Origin: Virgibacillus indicus
Lineage (GTDB): Bacteria > Bacillota > Bacilli > Bacillales > Amphibacillaceae
Direction: 5' to 3'
DNA: 55,065 bases
Assembly (NCBI RefSeq): GCF_002266285.1
Contig: NZ_NPMS01000013.1
Coordinates: forward strand, 1-55,065
Shown: positions 35,760 through 44,235 of the stretch, piece by piece
Layout: every line of letters starts with the position of its first letter
Position numbering within the stretch: the stretch's first letter is position 1
The notes under the pieces: model-generated
What the model saw: only the letters and a program-made list of their open reading frames with translations
The model's database searches: none
What the model was told of the DNA's origin: nothing
Program-made: the position numbers and the translations under genes

Positions 35760-35863
35760 ATAGAAGTGTTCCCATTTGTTTTCTTTGATACTCAAACAAA
35801 AAGTATTAATTATTGTTAAGTAAAAGGGTTTTAATATATCACAAAAAAAAAGGGAGGATTCAC

Positions 35864-37135
35864 ATGAAAAAATTCAAATTGGTTGGTATTCTGTTTTTTT
35901 TAATAGTTTCTTTAATAGGATGTTCCTCCAATTCAGAGGGGAAAACAGACCAAACCGAGTTGTCTTTCTTCCACCGATTTACGGATGGGCCAAACAAAGA
36001 ATATTTTGATAAGGTTGCAAAGGATTTTGAAAAGCAAAATCCCGATGTAAAAATAAAAGTTTCTAGTGCTATAAATGAGGATTATAAACAGAAAATAAAT
36101 GTATTGTTAGGTAACGATAATCCTCCAGATATATTCTTTTCTTGGAGTGGTGAATATACGAACAAATTTGCTCGCGGAGGACTAGCTTTAGATTTAACAG
36201 AGTATACAAAAGAAGGGACCAAGTTAGCTGAACAGATTATTCCGTCTCAATTGGGTCCATATACGTATGAAGATAAAGTGTATGGAATTCCTATAATTAT
36301 GGATGGAAAGGCCTTCTTTTACAATAAAGATATTTTTGATGAACTTGGTATAGAAGAGCCAAAAACTTGGAATGAGTTCATTGAAATAATGGGTGTAATA
36401 AAAGACGAAGGTTATACACCACTTTCCTTTGGTAACCAGGATAACTGGGCAGTAGGCCATTATCTAACTACATTAAATCAAAGAGTCCTAGATCCGGATG
36501 TTATGAAAAAGGATTATGATGTATCAACTGGCGAATTCACAGATCCGGGATATGTAAAGGCATTAGATAAAATCTTGGAGTTAGAACCTTATTTTACAGA
36601 ACAACCAAATGCGGTGACAGATGATTCCGCAATTAATGCTTTTGTTAATGGAAATGCAGCAATCTACTATAATCAGTTTAATCAGCTTCAATATATAAAA
36701 CCTGGGGAATTTGAGTTAGGCTGGTTTAACTTTCCGAAAATTGAAGGCGGGAAAGGTGATCCAAATGCATTAACGGGTTCTCCACAAGGGTTTATGGTTT
36801 CATCTAAAACGGAACATCCAGAGTTAGCGGTCGAATTCCTGGAATTTATCACTTCAAAAGAAAAAGCAGAAGAGATGGTTAAAGAAACAGGGATGATCAG
36901 TTCCTCAGTTGGTGCGGTAAATAAAGATTCTGCAGATGAAGATATGATTGCCCTTGTGGAAACTATCAATGAAGCTAGTGAAATGAATGTATGGTTAGAC
37001 ACAGTACTGAATGCCAGAATAGTAGAGGTGTATTTAAATGGCGCACAAGAGATGTTAAATGGACAAAAAACATCTGAACAAGTAATGGAAGATGTTCAGC
37101 AGGCTGCTAAAGAAGCACAAAGTGAAGCGGAATAA
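35864..37135 (+). CDS. frlO: Sugar-type ABC solute-binding lipoprotein (FrlO-like)
   Basis: This 423-residue family 1 binding protein is anchored by a lipobox (SLIGC) after a basic signal peptide MKKFK. Domains include FFHRFTDGPNKEYFDKVAKD at the N-terminus and GNDNPPDIFFSWSGEY. I start at ATG 35864, behind AGGGAGGATTCAC; the earlier in-frame TTG at 35813 has no signal. It would hand an Amadori compound to the permeases at 38767-40502. The position within the kinase/deglycase cluster is the main evidence for its ligand. Confidence 0.82.
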   Translation: MKKFKLVGILFFLIVSLIGCSSNSEGKTDQTELSFFHRFTDGPNKEYFDKVAKDFEKQNPDVKIKVSSAINEDYKQKINVLLGNDNPPDIFFSWSGEYTNKFARGGLALDLTEYTKEGTKLAEQIIPSQLGPYTYEDKVYGIPIIMDGKAFFYNKDIFDELGIEEPKTWNEFIEIMGVIKDEGYTPLSFGNQDNWAVGHYLTTLNQRVLDPDVMKKDYDVSTGEFTDPGYVKALDKILELEPYFTEQPNAVTDDSAINAFVNGNAAIYYNQFNQLQYIKPGEFELGWFNFPKIEGGKGDPNALTGSPQGFMVSSKTEHPELAVEFLEFITSKEKAEEMVKETGMISSSVGAVNKDSADEDMIALVETINEASEMNVWLDTVLNARIVEVYLNGAQEMLNGQKTSEQVMEDVQQAAKEAQSEAE

Positions 37136-37171
37136 AATTATGAAAAAATATAATAAAGGTGGAAGATTTTG

Positions 37172-38158
37172 ATGTCTACAGAAGTTATTATGAACTTAAA
37201 GGAACAAGTCAAAGAGGCTTTGACAGTTATAGAAAAAAGAACTGTTAAAAACGTATTTTTTGTTTCCTGCGGAGGTTCATTTGCATTGATGTATATGAGT
37301 AAGTATGTGGTAGACCGAGAAGCAAAAATTATTGATGCACATATCTATAGTTCTAATGAATTTCTGCACCGTAACCATTCAAAGTTAGGTAATGATTCTA
37401 TAGTTATTCTCTGTTCTCATTCTGGTAAAACACCAGAAACAGTGGAGGCTGCGAAACTGGCACAAGCAAAAGGTGCACTGACAATTTCCTTAACTAATAT
37501 TATTGAATCCCCATTAGCGGAAACTGCAGAAATTGCATTAAAATATGAATTTGGAAAGGAAGCAGGCTTCACCTCAAGTCATTCGATTTTATATCAAATC
37601 ACTTTTGCGATTCTTAAGGCTGTGGAGAATAACGATAAGTTCGAAGCGATTATAAAGAGTCTTGAACAATTACAATCTGTATATGACAAAGCATTAAAGT
37701 ATAGTGAGCCAAAAGCTAAGTTATTTGCTGAACTGCATAAAGACGAAAAAGTCATTTACTCGATGGCTAGTGGTTCTAACTATGGAGCTGCATATTCATT
37801 CGCAATATGTTCATTAATGGAGCAACAGTGGATCCATTCTAATGCCATTCATGCAGGAGAATACTTCCATGGGCCATTTGAAATCCTGGATGAAAGCGTT
37901 CCATTCGTTATTTTATTGGGATTAGATGAAACTCGGCCATTAGAAGAAAGAGCGTTAGCTTTCACAAAGCAGTACGGCAGAAAAATAACTGTCCTTGATG
38001 CTAAAGAATACGACCTGGCAGGTATTAATGAAGAGGTGAAAGGATATATCACACCATTGGTATTAAACCATGTTGTCAGATACTATGCCGAGAAATTGAG
38101 TATTGAGCGCAACCATCCATTGCATACAAGGCGTTATATGGGAATTGTAAAATACTAA
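37172..38158 (+). CDS. frlB: SIS-domain fructosamine-6-phosphate deglycase (FrlB-like), paralogue 2
   Basis: This 328-residue SIS protein has the exact length I recall for Bacillus FrlB. It carries FVSCGGSFALMYMSKY, the intact phosphate loop CSHSGKTPETVEAAK and HAGEYFHGPFEILDES. It should hydrolyse fructosamine 6-phosphates to glucose 6-phosphate plus amine. It starts at ATG 37172 behind AAAGGTGGAAG; TTG 37169 is an alternative. It lies 36 bases after the solute-binding protein and ends in a perfect 12-bp terminator. Of the two FrlB paralogues it is the more canonical. Confidence 0.85.
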   Translation: MSTEVIMNLKEQVKEALTVIEKRTVKNVFFVSCGGSFALMYMSKYVVDREAKIIDAHIYSSNEFLHRNHSKLGNDSIVILCSHSGKTPETVEAAKLAQAKGALTISLTNIIESPLAETAEIALKYEFGKEAGFTSSHSILYQITFAILKAVENNDKFEAIIKSLEQLQSVYDKALKYSEPKAKLFAELHKDEKVIYSMASGSNYGAAYSFAICSLMEQQWIHSNAIHAGEYFHGPFEILDESVPFVILLGLDETRPLEERALAFTKQYGRKITVLDAKEYDLAGINEEVKGYITPLVLNHVVRYYAEKLSIERNHPLHTRRYMGIVKY

Positions 38159-38163
38159 AAATG

Positions 38164-38191
38164 AGAAGAGGAAACCATAGTTTCCTCTTCT
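38164..38191 (+). terminator. Terminator after frlB2
   Basis: AGAAGAGGAAAC and GTTTCCTCTTCT form a perfect 12-bp stem with a CATA loop. The run behind it (TGTATATTATT) is only moderately T rich. Confidence 0.75.
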
Positions 38192-38314
38192 GTATATTAT
38201 TGATTACTTAAAGGATTGGTTTCCAATGTAGTGTTTATTAACTAATATATTTTGACAATATTTCAAAAGGCATTTTGAAGCATTTATGAATTTAGTTTGT
38301 TTGAGTTAGGATCA

Positions 38315-38392
38315 ATATCTTGACTGAAAAAGGACCTTCCAAACTAAATATTACAGTTAGTTTTGTTTACTAATTAACAGGAAAGGTTTTTT
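38315..38392 (+). other. Structured non-coding segment upstream of the frlN promoter
   Basis: ACCTTCC near 38333 can pair with GGAAAGGT near 38382, followed by TTTTTTT. Inside, CAAACTAA pairs with TTAGTTTTG. The layout is a small branched, terminator-like structure. No ORF is visible. It may be a second termination signal for the upstream unit or a relic. Confidence 0.35.
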
Positions 38393-38491
38393 TAAAAATA
38401 AGTTGGATGAGACTTTAATCTATTAAAATTTCTTTTTCTACAATTATATTAAATATTTATTTAATAATTAGAAAAATATTGACATTGATTA

Positions 38492-38520
38492 TTGACAATA
38501 GTGAGAAAATATTTTATGCT
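38492..38520 (+). promoter_or_regulatory. Promoter of the frlNM permease unit
   Basis: TTGACA (38492-38497), a 17-bp spacer and TATGCT (38515-38520) give a strong SigA promoter, with a second overlapping TTGACA-like element eleven bases upstream. It lies about 250 bases ahead of the permease genes, leaving a long leader. Confidence 0.65.
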
Positions 38521-38538
38521 AAGAGCAATATTTTTGGT

Positions 38539-38558
38539 ATAACCGGTTTTACCGGTTG
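38539..38558. promoter_or_regulatory. Candidate operator: paired ACCGGT palindromes
   Basis: AACCGGTTTTACCGGTT (38541-38557) contains two ACCGGT hexamers nine bases apart, inside the predicted early leader of frlN. GC-rich symmetric elements are rare in this AT-rich region, so a repressor site is likely. It differs from the TGTTATA half-sites at frlB1. Confidence 0.5.
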
Positions 38559-38622
38559 AACAATTAAAAATATATTCAAGCGATCAAAAAATTAAACGAA
38601 ACTCAACTCATAATAAACAAAT

Positions 38623-38638
38623 ATGTAAACGCTTTTAA
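38623..38638 (+). promoter_or_regulatory. Candidate cre site in the frlN leader
   Basis: ATGTAAACGCTTTTAA fits the cre pattern with one mismatch and lies about 100 bases downstream of the predicted start. It points to CcpA repression of Amadori uptake. Confidence 0.5.
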
Positions 38639-38766
38639 ATGCACAAAGCGTATTAAAAACCAAACTATGAATAAATTTTTTGAACAATAGGTAAACATTT
38701 AATTGTATAAATTTTACAAGTTATTCTTTATATTATTTTACATATTTAAAATGGAGGTCCTACCTT

Positions 38767-39639
38767 ATGAGAAAGAAAAAAATCACTCCATATCTTTTTC
38801 TGTTGCCAAGTCTAATCATAATAATTTTATTTGTTTACTACCCTCTCATAAGAAATATTGAATATAGTCTTTTTGATTGGAATATATTTTCAATTGCTAG
38901 AGAGTTCATTGGTTTTCAGAATTACCAGCATTTATTTCAGGATCCGGTGTTTTTCACAGCATTAAAGAATAATATTTTGTATGCCATCTTTTCTGTGGTC
39001 TTTCAAGTGGGGGGTGGGCTGATTGTTGCAGCTATCCTAGAAGATAAAATTTTCAGTAGATTTTCGAAGATATTTAGAACCGTTTACTTTATCCCGGTTT
39101 TAATATCTACTACAATAATTGGACTCTTATTTACTTTCATTTATGAACCACAAGGGATGCTTAATCAACTGCTTACTTCAATTGGGTTAGAAGAGTTTGC
39201 AATTGGTTGGCTTGGAAATAGCACTACTGCAATCTATGCTGTAATAGGGGTTTCACAATGGCAAAATATAGGTTATATTATGATGCTCTTTTTAGTAGCA
39301 ATACAAAGAATCCCACCAACTTTATATGAAGCTGCATCACTTGATGGAGCCTCTAAGATTCAAATGTTTTTAAGGATTACTGTTCCTGCAGTAAAAGAAA
39401 CGATGATAGTTTGTTTAGTTATTACATTATCTGGTGCATTTTTAGTCTTTAATGAAATTTTCATTTTAACAAGTGGTGGACCTGGGAATGCTTCTGCAGT
39501 GTTAGGAATGCATTTATATAATGAAGCTTTTATACATGGCAATATGGGGTATGCCTCCACTATTGCAAACGTAATTTTTGTTTTAACGCTGTTTTTAGCT
39601 CTTATACAAATGAAAGTATTTAAAACAGGAAAGGAATGA
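38767..39639 (+). CDS. frlN: Sugar ABC permease, MalF type (FrlN-like)
   Basis: This 290-residue permease has six predicted spans, with the N-terminal YLFLLPSLIIIILFVYYPLI typical of CUT1 sugar permeases. The EAA loop is LYEAASLDGASKIQMFLRIT. It follows GGAGGTCC at the right distance. Its gene end overlaps the next permease. It is expected to form the FrlMN channel for fructosamines, fed by the binding protein at 35864. Confidence 0.87.
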   Translation: MRKKKITPYLFLLPSLIIIILFVYYPLIRNIEYSLFDWNIFSIAREFIGFQNYQHLFQDPVFFTALKNNILYAIFSVVFQVGGGLIVAAILEDKIFSRFSKIFRTVYFIPVLISTTIIGLLFTFIYEPQGMLNQLLTSIGLEEFAIGWLGNSTTAIYAVIGVSQWQNIGYIMMLFLVAIQRIPPTLYEAASLDGASKIQMFLRITVPAVKETMIVCLVITLSGAFLVFNEIFILTSGGPGNASAVLGMHLYNEAFIHGNMGYASTIANVIFVLTLFLALIQMKVFKTGKE

Positions 39640-39641
39640 AA

Positions 39642-40502
39642 ATGATGAAAGAAAGAACACGGAATATAAAAACTCAGCGTGTTTTTTCAAGATTACAAAT
39701 TGGATTGGTATTTGGATTCTTACTAATCTACTTTGTAGTGATAGCATACCCGCTAATATGGATGGTAATAAGTTCATTTAAGGACACAGCGACTATCTTT
39801 GGAGACACTTGGGGACTGCCACAGGAGTGGAAAATTGGAAATTACGCGACCGCATGGGACCTAGGTATTTCAAGCTATTTTCTTAATAGTGTCTTAGTAA
39901 CAACCTTAACATGCTTTATTACTGTTTTAATCAGCGCATTTGCTGCCTATGCATTATCCAGATTTGAATTTAAAGGAAAAATGTTTTTCTTCCTGTTAAT
40001 TTCAGCTGGATTAATGTTCTCACCACAAGTCAGCTTAGTGCCATTATATCAGTTAACTCAGGATCTAGGAATATATAACACATATTGGGCCCTCATTCTT
40101 CCATATGTTGCTTTTCAGATCCCGCTTACGGTTCTTCTGTTCCGGGCACATTTTTTAGGAATAGATAAAGAACTCGAAGAATCTGCTTTTTTAGACGGTT
40201 GCACAAGCATGGGAGTTCTATTTAGAATCATTTTGCCATTAAGTACTCCAATTGTTTTAACTGCAACGGTGTTAATATCTTTCTTTGCCTGGAATGAATT
40301 TATGTTCTCTCTTGTATTTCTTGATGATGATTCTCTAAAAACTATTCCAACGGGATTACTTGCATTCAGGGGAGCTGTCAGCACTAACTGGGGTGTTATG
40401 CTAGCAGGTTTAACCATATCAGCATTACCAATTGTCATACTATTTTTGCTAACGCAAAAGTATTTTATTTCTGGCTTAGCAGAAGGTGGCGTAAAAGGGT
40501 AA
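39642..40502 (+). CDS. frlM: Sugar ABC permease, MalG type (FrlM-like)
   Basis: This 286-residue partner permease starts near AAAGGA. ATG 39636 touches that site, so I prefer ATG 39642. The EAA loop is LEESAFLDGCTSMGVLFRII, and the protein ends in YFISGLAEGGVKG, a typical MalG C-terminus. No ATPase gene is present in this cluster. CUT1 permeases in Bacillus borrow a shared MsmX-type ATPase encoded elsewhere. Confidence 0.87.
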   Translation: MMKERTRNIKTQRVFSRLQIGLVFGFLLIYFVVIAYPLIWMVISSFKDTATIFGDTWGLPQEWKIGNYATAWDLGISSYFLNSVLVTTLTCFITVLISAFAAYALSRFEFKGKMFFFLLISAGLMFSPQVSLVPLYQLTQDLGIYNTYWALILPYVAFQIPLTVLLFRAHFLGIDKELEESAFLDGCTSMGVLFRIILPLSTPIVLTATVLISFFAWNEFMFSLVFLDDDSLKTIPTGLLAFRGAVSTNWGVMLAGLTISALPIVILFLLTQKYFISGLAEGGVKG

Positions 40503-40558
40503 AAGCAGAAACAGTATATTGAGTAATTAGCTCTGTTTTAATCGAGGAAGGTGATTTT

Positions 40559-40980
40559 TTGAAACTAATAGCAGTTGGAGATAATGTGGTGGATTCATAT
40601 TTGGATAAAAAAACGATATACCCGGGTGGTAATGCATTAAACGTAAGTGTGCTCTGCAAACAGAAAAAGAAAGTTATTTAAAATCTATTTGTCTATATCT
40701 TAAGTTTGCTTTTTTTCTGGAAATTATTTAAATCGAAGAGAATGTCTGGAATTGATTGATTTAGCTAAAGAATAAGGTGTTGATCAGGTGGTTGTGACAA
40801 GAGGGGCGGAAGAATTGATTTTTTCCGACTCCAAAACTATATATGAACAATCTAGTGTTGAAACGGAAGCAATTGATACATTAGGATTAGGGGCTGGAGA
40901 TTCGTTTATCTCTATGTTTTTAACGCATTATTATCAGTTGAAGGATAATGCAAAAAGCCGCGAAAGAAGGAGTGAAATTC
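40559..40980 (+). pseudogene. frlD: Broken frlD kinase gene
   Basis: The sequence opens at TTG 40559 with MKLIAVGDNVVDSY and YPGGNALNVSVLC, the N-terminus of a FrlD-type kinase, then stops after about 40 residues. Later frames read SICLYLKFAFF, NRRECLELIDLAKE followed by a stop, then VVVTRGAEELIFSDS and GAGDSFISMFLTHYY. About 100 residues are missing and at least two frameshifts or stops are present. It resembles the gene at 34944 more than its neighbour at 40981. Its last codons, reading MQKAAKEG, now supply the ribosome site for the next frlD. An in-frame piece (about 40788-41006) is not a separate gene. Confidence 0.85.
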
Positions 40981-41763
40981 ATGGATATAGTTACAGTGGG
41001 GGATAATTGTATAGATGATTATTCATACGAAAGGAAAAGTTTCCCTGGTGGAAATGCTGTAAATGTAGCTGTTTATTTAAAGAGATATGAAGTTAATGCA
41101 TCATATATAGGTGTAGTTGGTTCAGATGGTAATGGAAAAAGGATGATTGAATCAGTTAACAATCAAGGCGTGGATGTTTCGCATGTACTAATTAAAGAAG
41201 GTAAAACTGCAGTTACTACTGTTGTGCTTAACGGTGGTGAACGAAAATTTACTGGTTACGATGAAGGAGTTTTACGTGATTTTATACTAAGCAAAAAGGA
41301 TATCCAATTTGTAAAAAAACACAAAATAGTACATTCAGCTATTTCAGGACATTGCGAAGATTACTTCAAAGAATTTCAAAAAAGTGGACTAATTACCTCG
41401 TTTGACTTCTCTAATGAGGTTGAAAGCCCTTTGATAAATAAACTAGCCAGCTATGTGGATTATCCATTTCTTTCATATTCTGAAGATGATGCATTCATAC
41501 GTGAATTACTAATCGAAATTAAAAATCGAGGTAGTAAAGTCCCTATAGCAACGCTAGGTGAAAATGGTAGTTTAGCATATGATGGCAGTAATTTTTATGA
41601 AATAAAAACCAAGGACGTCAATGTAAAAGACACGATGGGTGCTGGTGATTCTTTTATAGCAGGTTTTTTATATGGGATATTTAAAAATTATCCGCCAGAA
41701 GAGTGCTTAAAGATTGCCACTGATAATGCTGCTAAAACAATAACTTATCATGGAGCTTGGTGA
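40981..41763 (+). CDS. frlD: Fructosamine kinase (FrlD-like), second complete copy
   Basis: This 260-residue PfkB kinase has FPGGNAVNVAVYLKRYE near the N-terminus, the YIGVVGSDGNGKRMIESV block and the DTMGAGDSFIAGFLYG signature. The ATG is preceded by GAAGGAGTGAAATTC, which is derived from the broken copy. Its last 426 bases are nearly identical to 1-426. It is diverged from the frlD at 34944, so the window holds two distinct FrlD lineages and both could work on different Amadori substrates. Confidence 0.85.
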   Translation: MDIVTVGDNCIDDYSYERKSFPGGNAVNVAVYLKRYEVNASYIGVVGSDGNGKRMIESVNNQGVDVSHVLIKEGKTAVTTVVLNGGERKFTGYDEGVLRDFILSKKDIQFVKKHKIVHSAISGHCEDYFKEFQKSGLITSFDFSNEVESPLINKLASYVDYPFLSYSEDDAFIRELLIEIKNRGSKVPIATLGENGSLAYDGSNFYEIKTKDVNVKDTMGAGDSFIAGFLYGIFKNYPPEECLKIATDNAAKTITYHGAW

Positions 41764-41780
41764 GGGGCCGCTTTTAGTTG

Positions 41781-41801
41781 GGTGCACTGTCACTCCCCGA
41801 A
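41781..41801 (+). repeat. REP-like motif, copy 5 (variant)
   Basis: GGTGCACTGTCACTCCCCGAA occupies the same position behind frlD as copy 1 at 444. It carries an extra base after GGTGC and a CT-rich difference in CTCCCC. Confidence 0.6.
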
Positions 41802-41840
41802 TTTAGTCGAATTGGATATAGTGGAAAGAGTGCCGGAAAG

Positions 41841-41858
41841 AGTGCCTGTCACTCCCCG
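41841..41858 (+). repeat. REP-like motif, copy 6
   Basis: AGTGCCTGTCACTCCCCG lies 40 bases after copy 5, in the same orientation, between the frlD gene and its hairpin. Confidence 0.65.
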
Positions 41859-41890
41859 CTTCTTGTCGAATTGGATACAGTTATAAAAGG

Positions 41891-41942
41891 CTACTAGTTT
41901 TGATAAGCATGTTAATGCAGTCAAACTTGTAGTTTTTTTTTG
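41891..41942 (+). terminator. Terminator-like hairpin after frlD
   Basis: CTACTAGTTTTGA pairs with TCAAACTTGTAG through one bulge, with an inner GCAT/ATGC, followed by nine T residues. The homologous hairpin lies at 505-560. Confidence 0.65.
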
Positions 41943-42126
41943 TTAAAAAATGCAGACAAAACAGTGAAAAATTGAAATTTAACCTTCAAATATTCATTTA
42001 ATATTGAAATTCACCTTAGCAAAAAAGTAAAATTCATAATCAATCACCCGGTTAAAATATATTTTTACGCTTTTGATATTGTGATTAAACTACCTTATCT
42101 TATATATAAAAGAAAGGTGTGAGAAC

Positions 42127-42294
42127 ATGAGCAATCAGATCGAGCATTACCGTGTTTTACAGGGTGTACAACTGCACCCCAAGCAGAGAAAATTTCTGAT
42201 TTTAGCGCAGACGATGATATCCCAAAAGAAGTTATTTAGGAGGCTGTTACAATGCAATGTTTGCAAGTTAGCAGGGATAGCAAAGGAATGGTGA
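42127..42294 (+). CDS. Small hypothetical ORF upstream of the RAYT
   Basis: A 55-codon frame starts at ATG 42127 behind AAAGGTGTGAGAAC and encodes a basic peptide beginning MSNQIEHYRVLQGVQLHP and ending in AKEW. I do not recognise it. It ends eight bases before the transposase gene and could be a leader peptide or the remnant of a gene cut by the element. Confidence 0.3.
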   Translation: MSNQIEHYRVLQGVQLHPKQRKFLILAQTMISQKKLFRRLLQCNVCKLAGIAKEW

Positions 42295-42302
42295 ATTAAT
42301 TC

Positions 42303-42842
42303 ATGGCTAGAAAAAAACGAATCTGGGTGCCGGGTTCCTTTTACCATATTGTCTGCCGCGGCAATCGCCGTGATGCTCTTTTCAACGATGATGGTGATTT
42401 TAAAACATTTCTTCACATACTCCAGCAGGTCCACAAGAAAACCCCGTTTGAACTCGCTTCTTACTGCTTAATGACGAACCATTTTCACTTGCTAATGTGC
42501 TCTAAAGAACAACCCATTTCTAAAATCATGTCATTGATCAACAAACGCTATGCAGATTATTATAATACGAAGAACAGACTCACTGGTCATGTTTTTGAGA
42601 AACGATTTTTTGATAAAATTATCGGCTCCGGGCATGGAATGCTGGAAGTTAGCCGATATATTCACTTAAATCCTATAGAGGCCGGGATGGTGGGGAAGGC
42701 TGAGAATTATCGGTGGAGCAGTTATCGGTATTATCTTCATACGACCAGTGGCCCTGTGTTAAATATGGAGGTTATTTTAGATTGTTTTTCAGGAAGTGAG
42801 TCAGAGAAACGGAGGAAGTATTGGGAGTTTGTTACTTCCTGA
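42303..42842 (+). mobile_element. REP-associated tyrosine transposase (RAYT, Y1 family)
   Basis: This 179-residue single-domain Y1 transposase of the IS200/RAYT type nicks single-stranded DNA. The HUH metal motif is NHFHLLM, with HFH at residues 60-62, and the catalytic tyrosine is Y119 in SRYIHLNPIEAGM. RAYTs are single-copy, vertically kept proteins that move or maintain REP sequences rather than themselves. At least nine copies of a 19-bp motif surround it in this window, the nearest only 40 bases after the stop in inverted orientation. The 3' end is duplicated at 44901-45010. No IS-type ends were seen. Confidence 0.88.
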
Positions 42843-42881
42843 CTTATTTCCCCTATTCTATCGACAAAATATGACTAAATT

Positions 42882-42900
42882 CGGGAAGTGACAGGCACCT
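42882..42900 (-). repeat. REP-like motif, copy 7 (inverted)
   Basis: CGGGAAGTGACAGGCACCT is the reverse complement of the motif. With TTACTTCCTGA overlapping the RAYT stop it can form an imperfect hairpin. A partial ACAGGCACTC follows at 42909-42918. Confidence 0.7.
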
Positions 42901-42950
42901 CAAAAAAAACAGGCACTCAAAAAAAAGTAACTAATAGGATGGTGATTAAT

Positions 42951-43355
42951 ATGAATTCTAAGATTATACCTATAAACCGAAGTATGGCTATGAAAGAAAA
43001 GCATCATGGTAAAGAAGAATGGAAAATGTTTGCTAGAAAAATTCAAAAAAATCCTTTTGTAAAAAATTTCTTGCTGAATAGAGAAAATCATAAATGTGCA
43101 TGGTGTGGCTGGAATATTGACAATAAATTTGTTGCTCACCATATTGATTATGATCACGTATGCGAATTTAAAGTAATGAGAGAATATCCGAACCCCACAG
43201 TTAAACGTCCAAAGAGGGTGGTAAGAGTCCCCGACTGCGAAAGATGCTGTATCGCTAATCCTAATTTGTTTTCTGATTGCATGAGTAAGCTAACCCCAGT
43301 TCACCAATTATGCAATTTTAATATAGCAAAGCATGTAATAGAAAAAACACGGTAA
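42951..43355 (+). CDS. HNH-like, cysteine-rich protein
   Basis: This 134-residue protein has the layout of an HNH nuclease-like zinc finger: CAWC (residues 49-52), HHIDYDH (63-69), CERC (96-99) and a C-terminal CNFNIAKH. The HH-x-DYDH stretch would supply the metal-binding His and Asp. I start at ATG 42951 behind GGATGGTGATTAAT. Earlier in-frame starts fall within the REP-like DNA. It sits alone between the RAYT and an unknown protein, in an accessory stretch. Whether it cuts DNA or is a toxin or a phage-type endonuclease is unknown. Confidence 0.65.
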   Translation: MNSKIIPINRSMAMKEKHHGKEEWKMFARKIQKNPFVKNFLLNRENHKCAWCGWNIDNKFVAHHIDYDHVCEFKVMREYPNPTVKRPKRVVRVPDCERCCIANPNLFSDCMSKLTPVHQLCNFNIAKHVIEKTR

Positions 43356-43409
43356 TTTTTTTCATACAATGTGGTGTGAATGAGATGATATATAAATTGG
43401 GGAGTGGAA

Positions 43410-44003
43410 ATGGTGTTTGAAGAAGTGGAATGGAAAGATATCTATATCTTTTGGAAACTACTATCAGATCAAATTGAGCCGGAATTAATTGAGCCAGTTA
43501 GTTTCAAACATATCAAGTTTCGATATGCGAATACAGATTATCGGATTTATGGCTATGATTGGTTACGTAAAAACGAATATGATGGACGCATTCATCATGT
43601 CACAAATGATTCTTTTCATTTTATTTATTATGGGAAAAGCCTGAATAAAGGAACCTTGCAAACCGCTAAATATCTAGTTGAGGCCAAAGATGACCCAGAA
43701 TTGTCAGCGGCAATTTGGTTATATAGCTTTGTCAAAGATATACTAAATGATCTGCCAGTTAATTTACGCGGTAAAGGTTATCGATGTTTAACAGGTATTC
43801 TAGTTGGAATCTTATCCAAATTGAAAGAGAATAATATGTTTAGGAATTATTCCATGCGGAGATTATTGCCTGAACAATATTTTTCATATGCAATTGATGA
43901 TCTGGATGTAAAGGGATATGAATCTATCGTTGAATTAGCTGTAATCAATGCGAAACTGATAAAAAGTAATTATATAATAGTTTTATATGATTCTTACAAT
44001 TAA
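43410..44003 (+). CDS. Protein of unknown function
   Basis: This 197-residue protein has no membrane span or signal, and I do not recognise its family. It is rich in aromatic residues, with RYANTDYRIYGYDWLRKNEY near the N-terminus and VNLRGKGYRCLTGILVGILS in the middle. I start at ATG 43410 behind GGGGAGTGGAA; GTG 43404 is an alternative. A toxin-like remnant lies downstream, so an immunity protein is possible. That is inference from position only. Confidence 0.55.
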   Translation: MVFEEVEWKDIYIFWKLLSDQIEPELIEPVSFKHIKFRYANTDYRIYGYDWLRKNEYDGRIHHVTNDSFHFIYYGKSLNKGTLQTAKYLVEAKDDPELSAAIWLYSFVKDILNDLPVNLRGKGYRCLTGILVGILSKLKENNMFRNYSMRRLLPEQYFSYAIDDLDVKGYESIVELAVINAKLIKSNYIIVLYDSYN

Positions 44004-44005
44004 AA

Positions 44006-44024
44006 GGGTGTCTGTCCGAAAGGG
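44006..44024 (+). repeat. Short motif of a second class (GGGTGTCTGTCC)
   Basis: GGGTGTCTGTCCGAAAGGG resembles GGTGTCTGTCCCTTTGG at 725-741. Both share a TGTCTGTCC core that differs from the GGTGCCTGTCACTTCCC class. The 211 bases from here to the next remnant hold no recognisable gene. Confidence 0.4.
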
Positions 44025-44235
44025 TTACAGCAGAAAAGCCTATCAAACTAATAGTTGTAGATGTGGGTTGATACGTATCGCTGAATCAACTTCCGGTCAA
44101 GTGTAATAAATATTGAAATGTCCGTATCTCAGCAGAGAAAATATTATCTTATTTTTCATCCGCTGAAAGGGAAATTATAGAATATTTATGTAGGGTAGTA
44201 TGGAGATTGTATTAATGTGTTTGTTTTATGGTGAT

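Noticed and set aside
40788..41006. Separate small gene with a PfkB signature
   Set aside because: It is the C-terminal piece of the broken frlD and overlaps the next frlD start; GVDQ and DTLG motifs place it in the pseudogene.
42303..42842. A complete IS200/IS605 insertion sequence
   Set aside because: The protein is RAYT-like, and no typical IS ends, companion tnpB or second complete copy is present; only the 3' end is duplicated.
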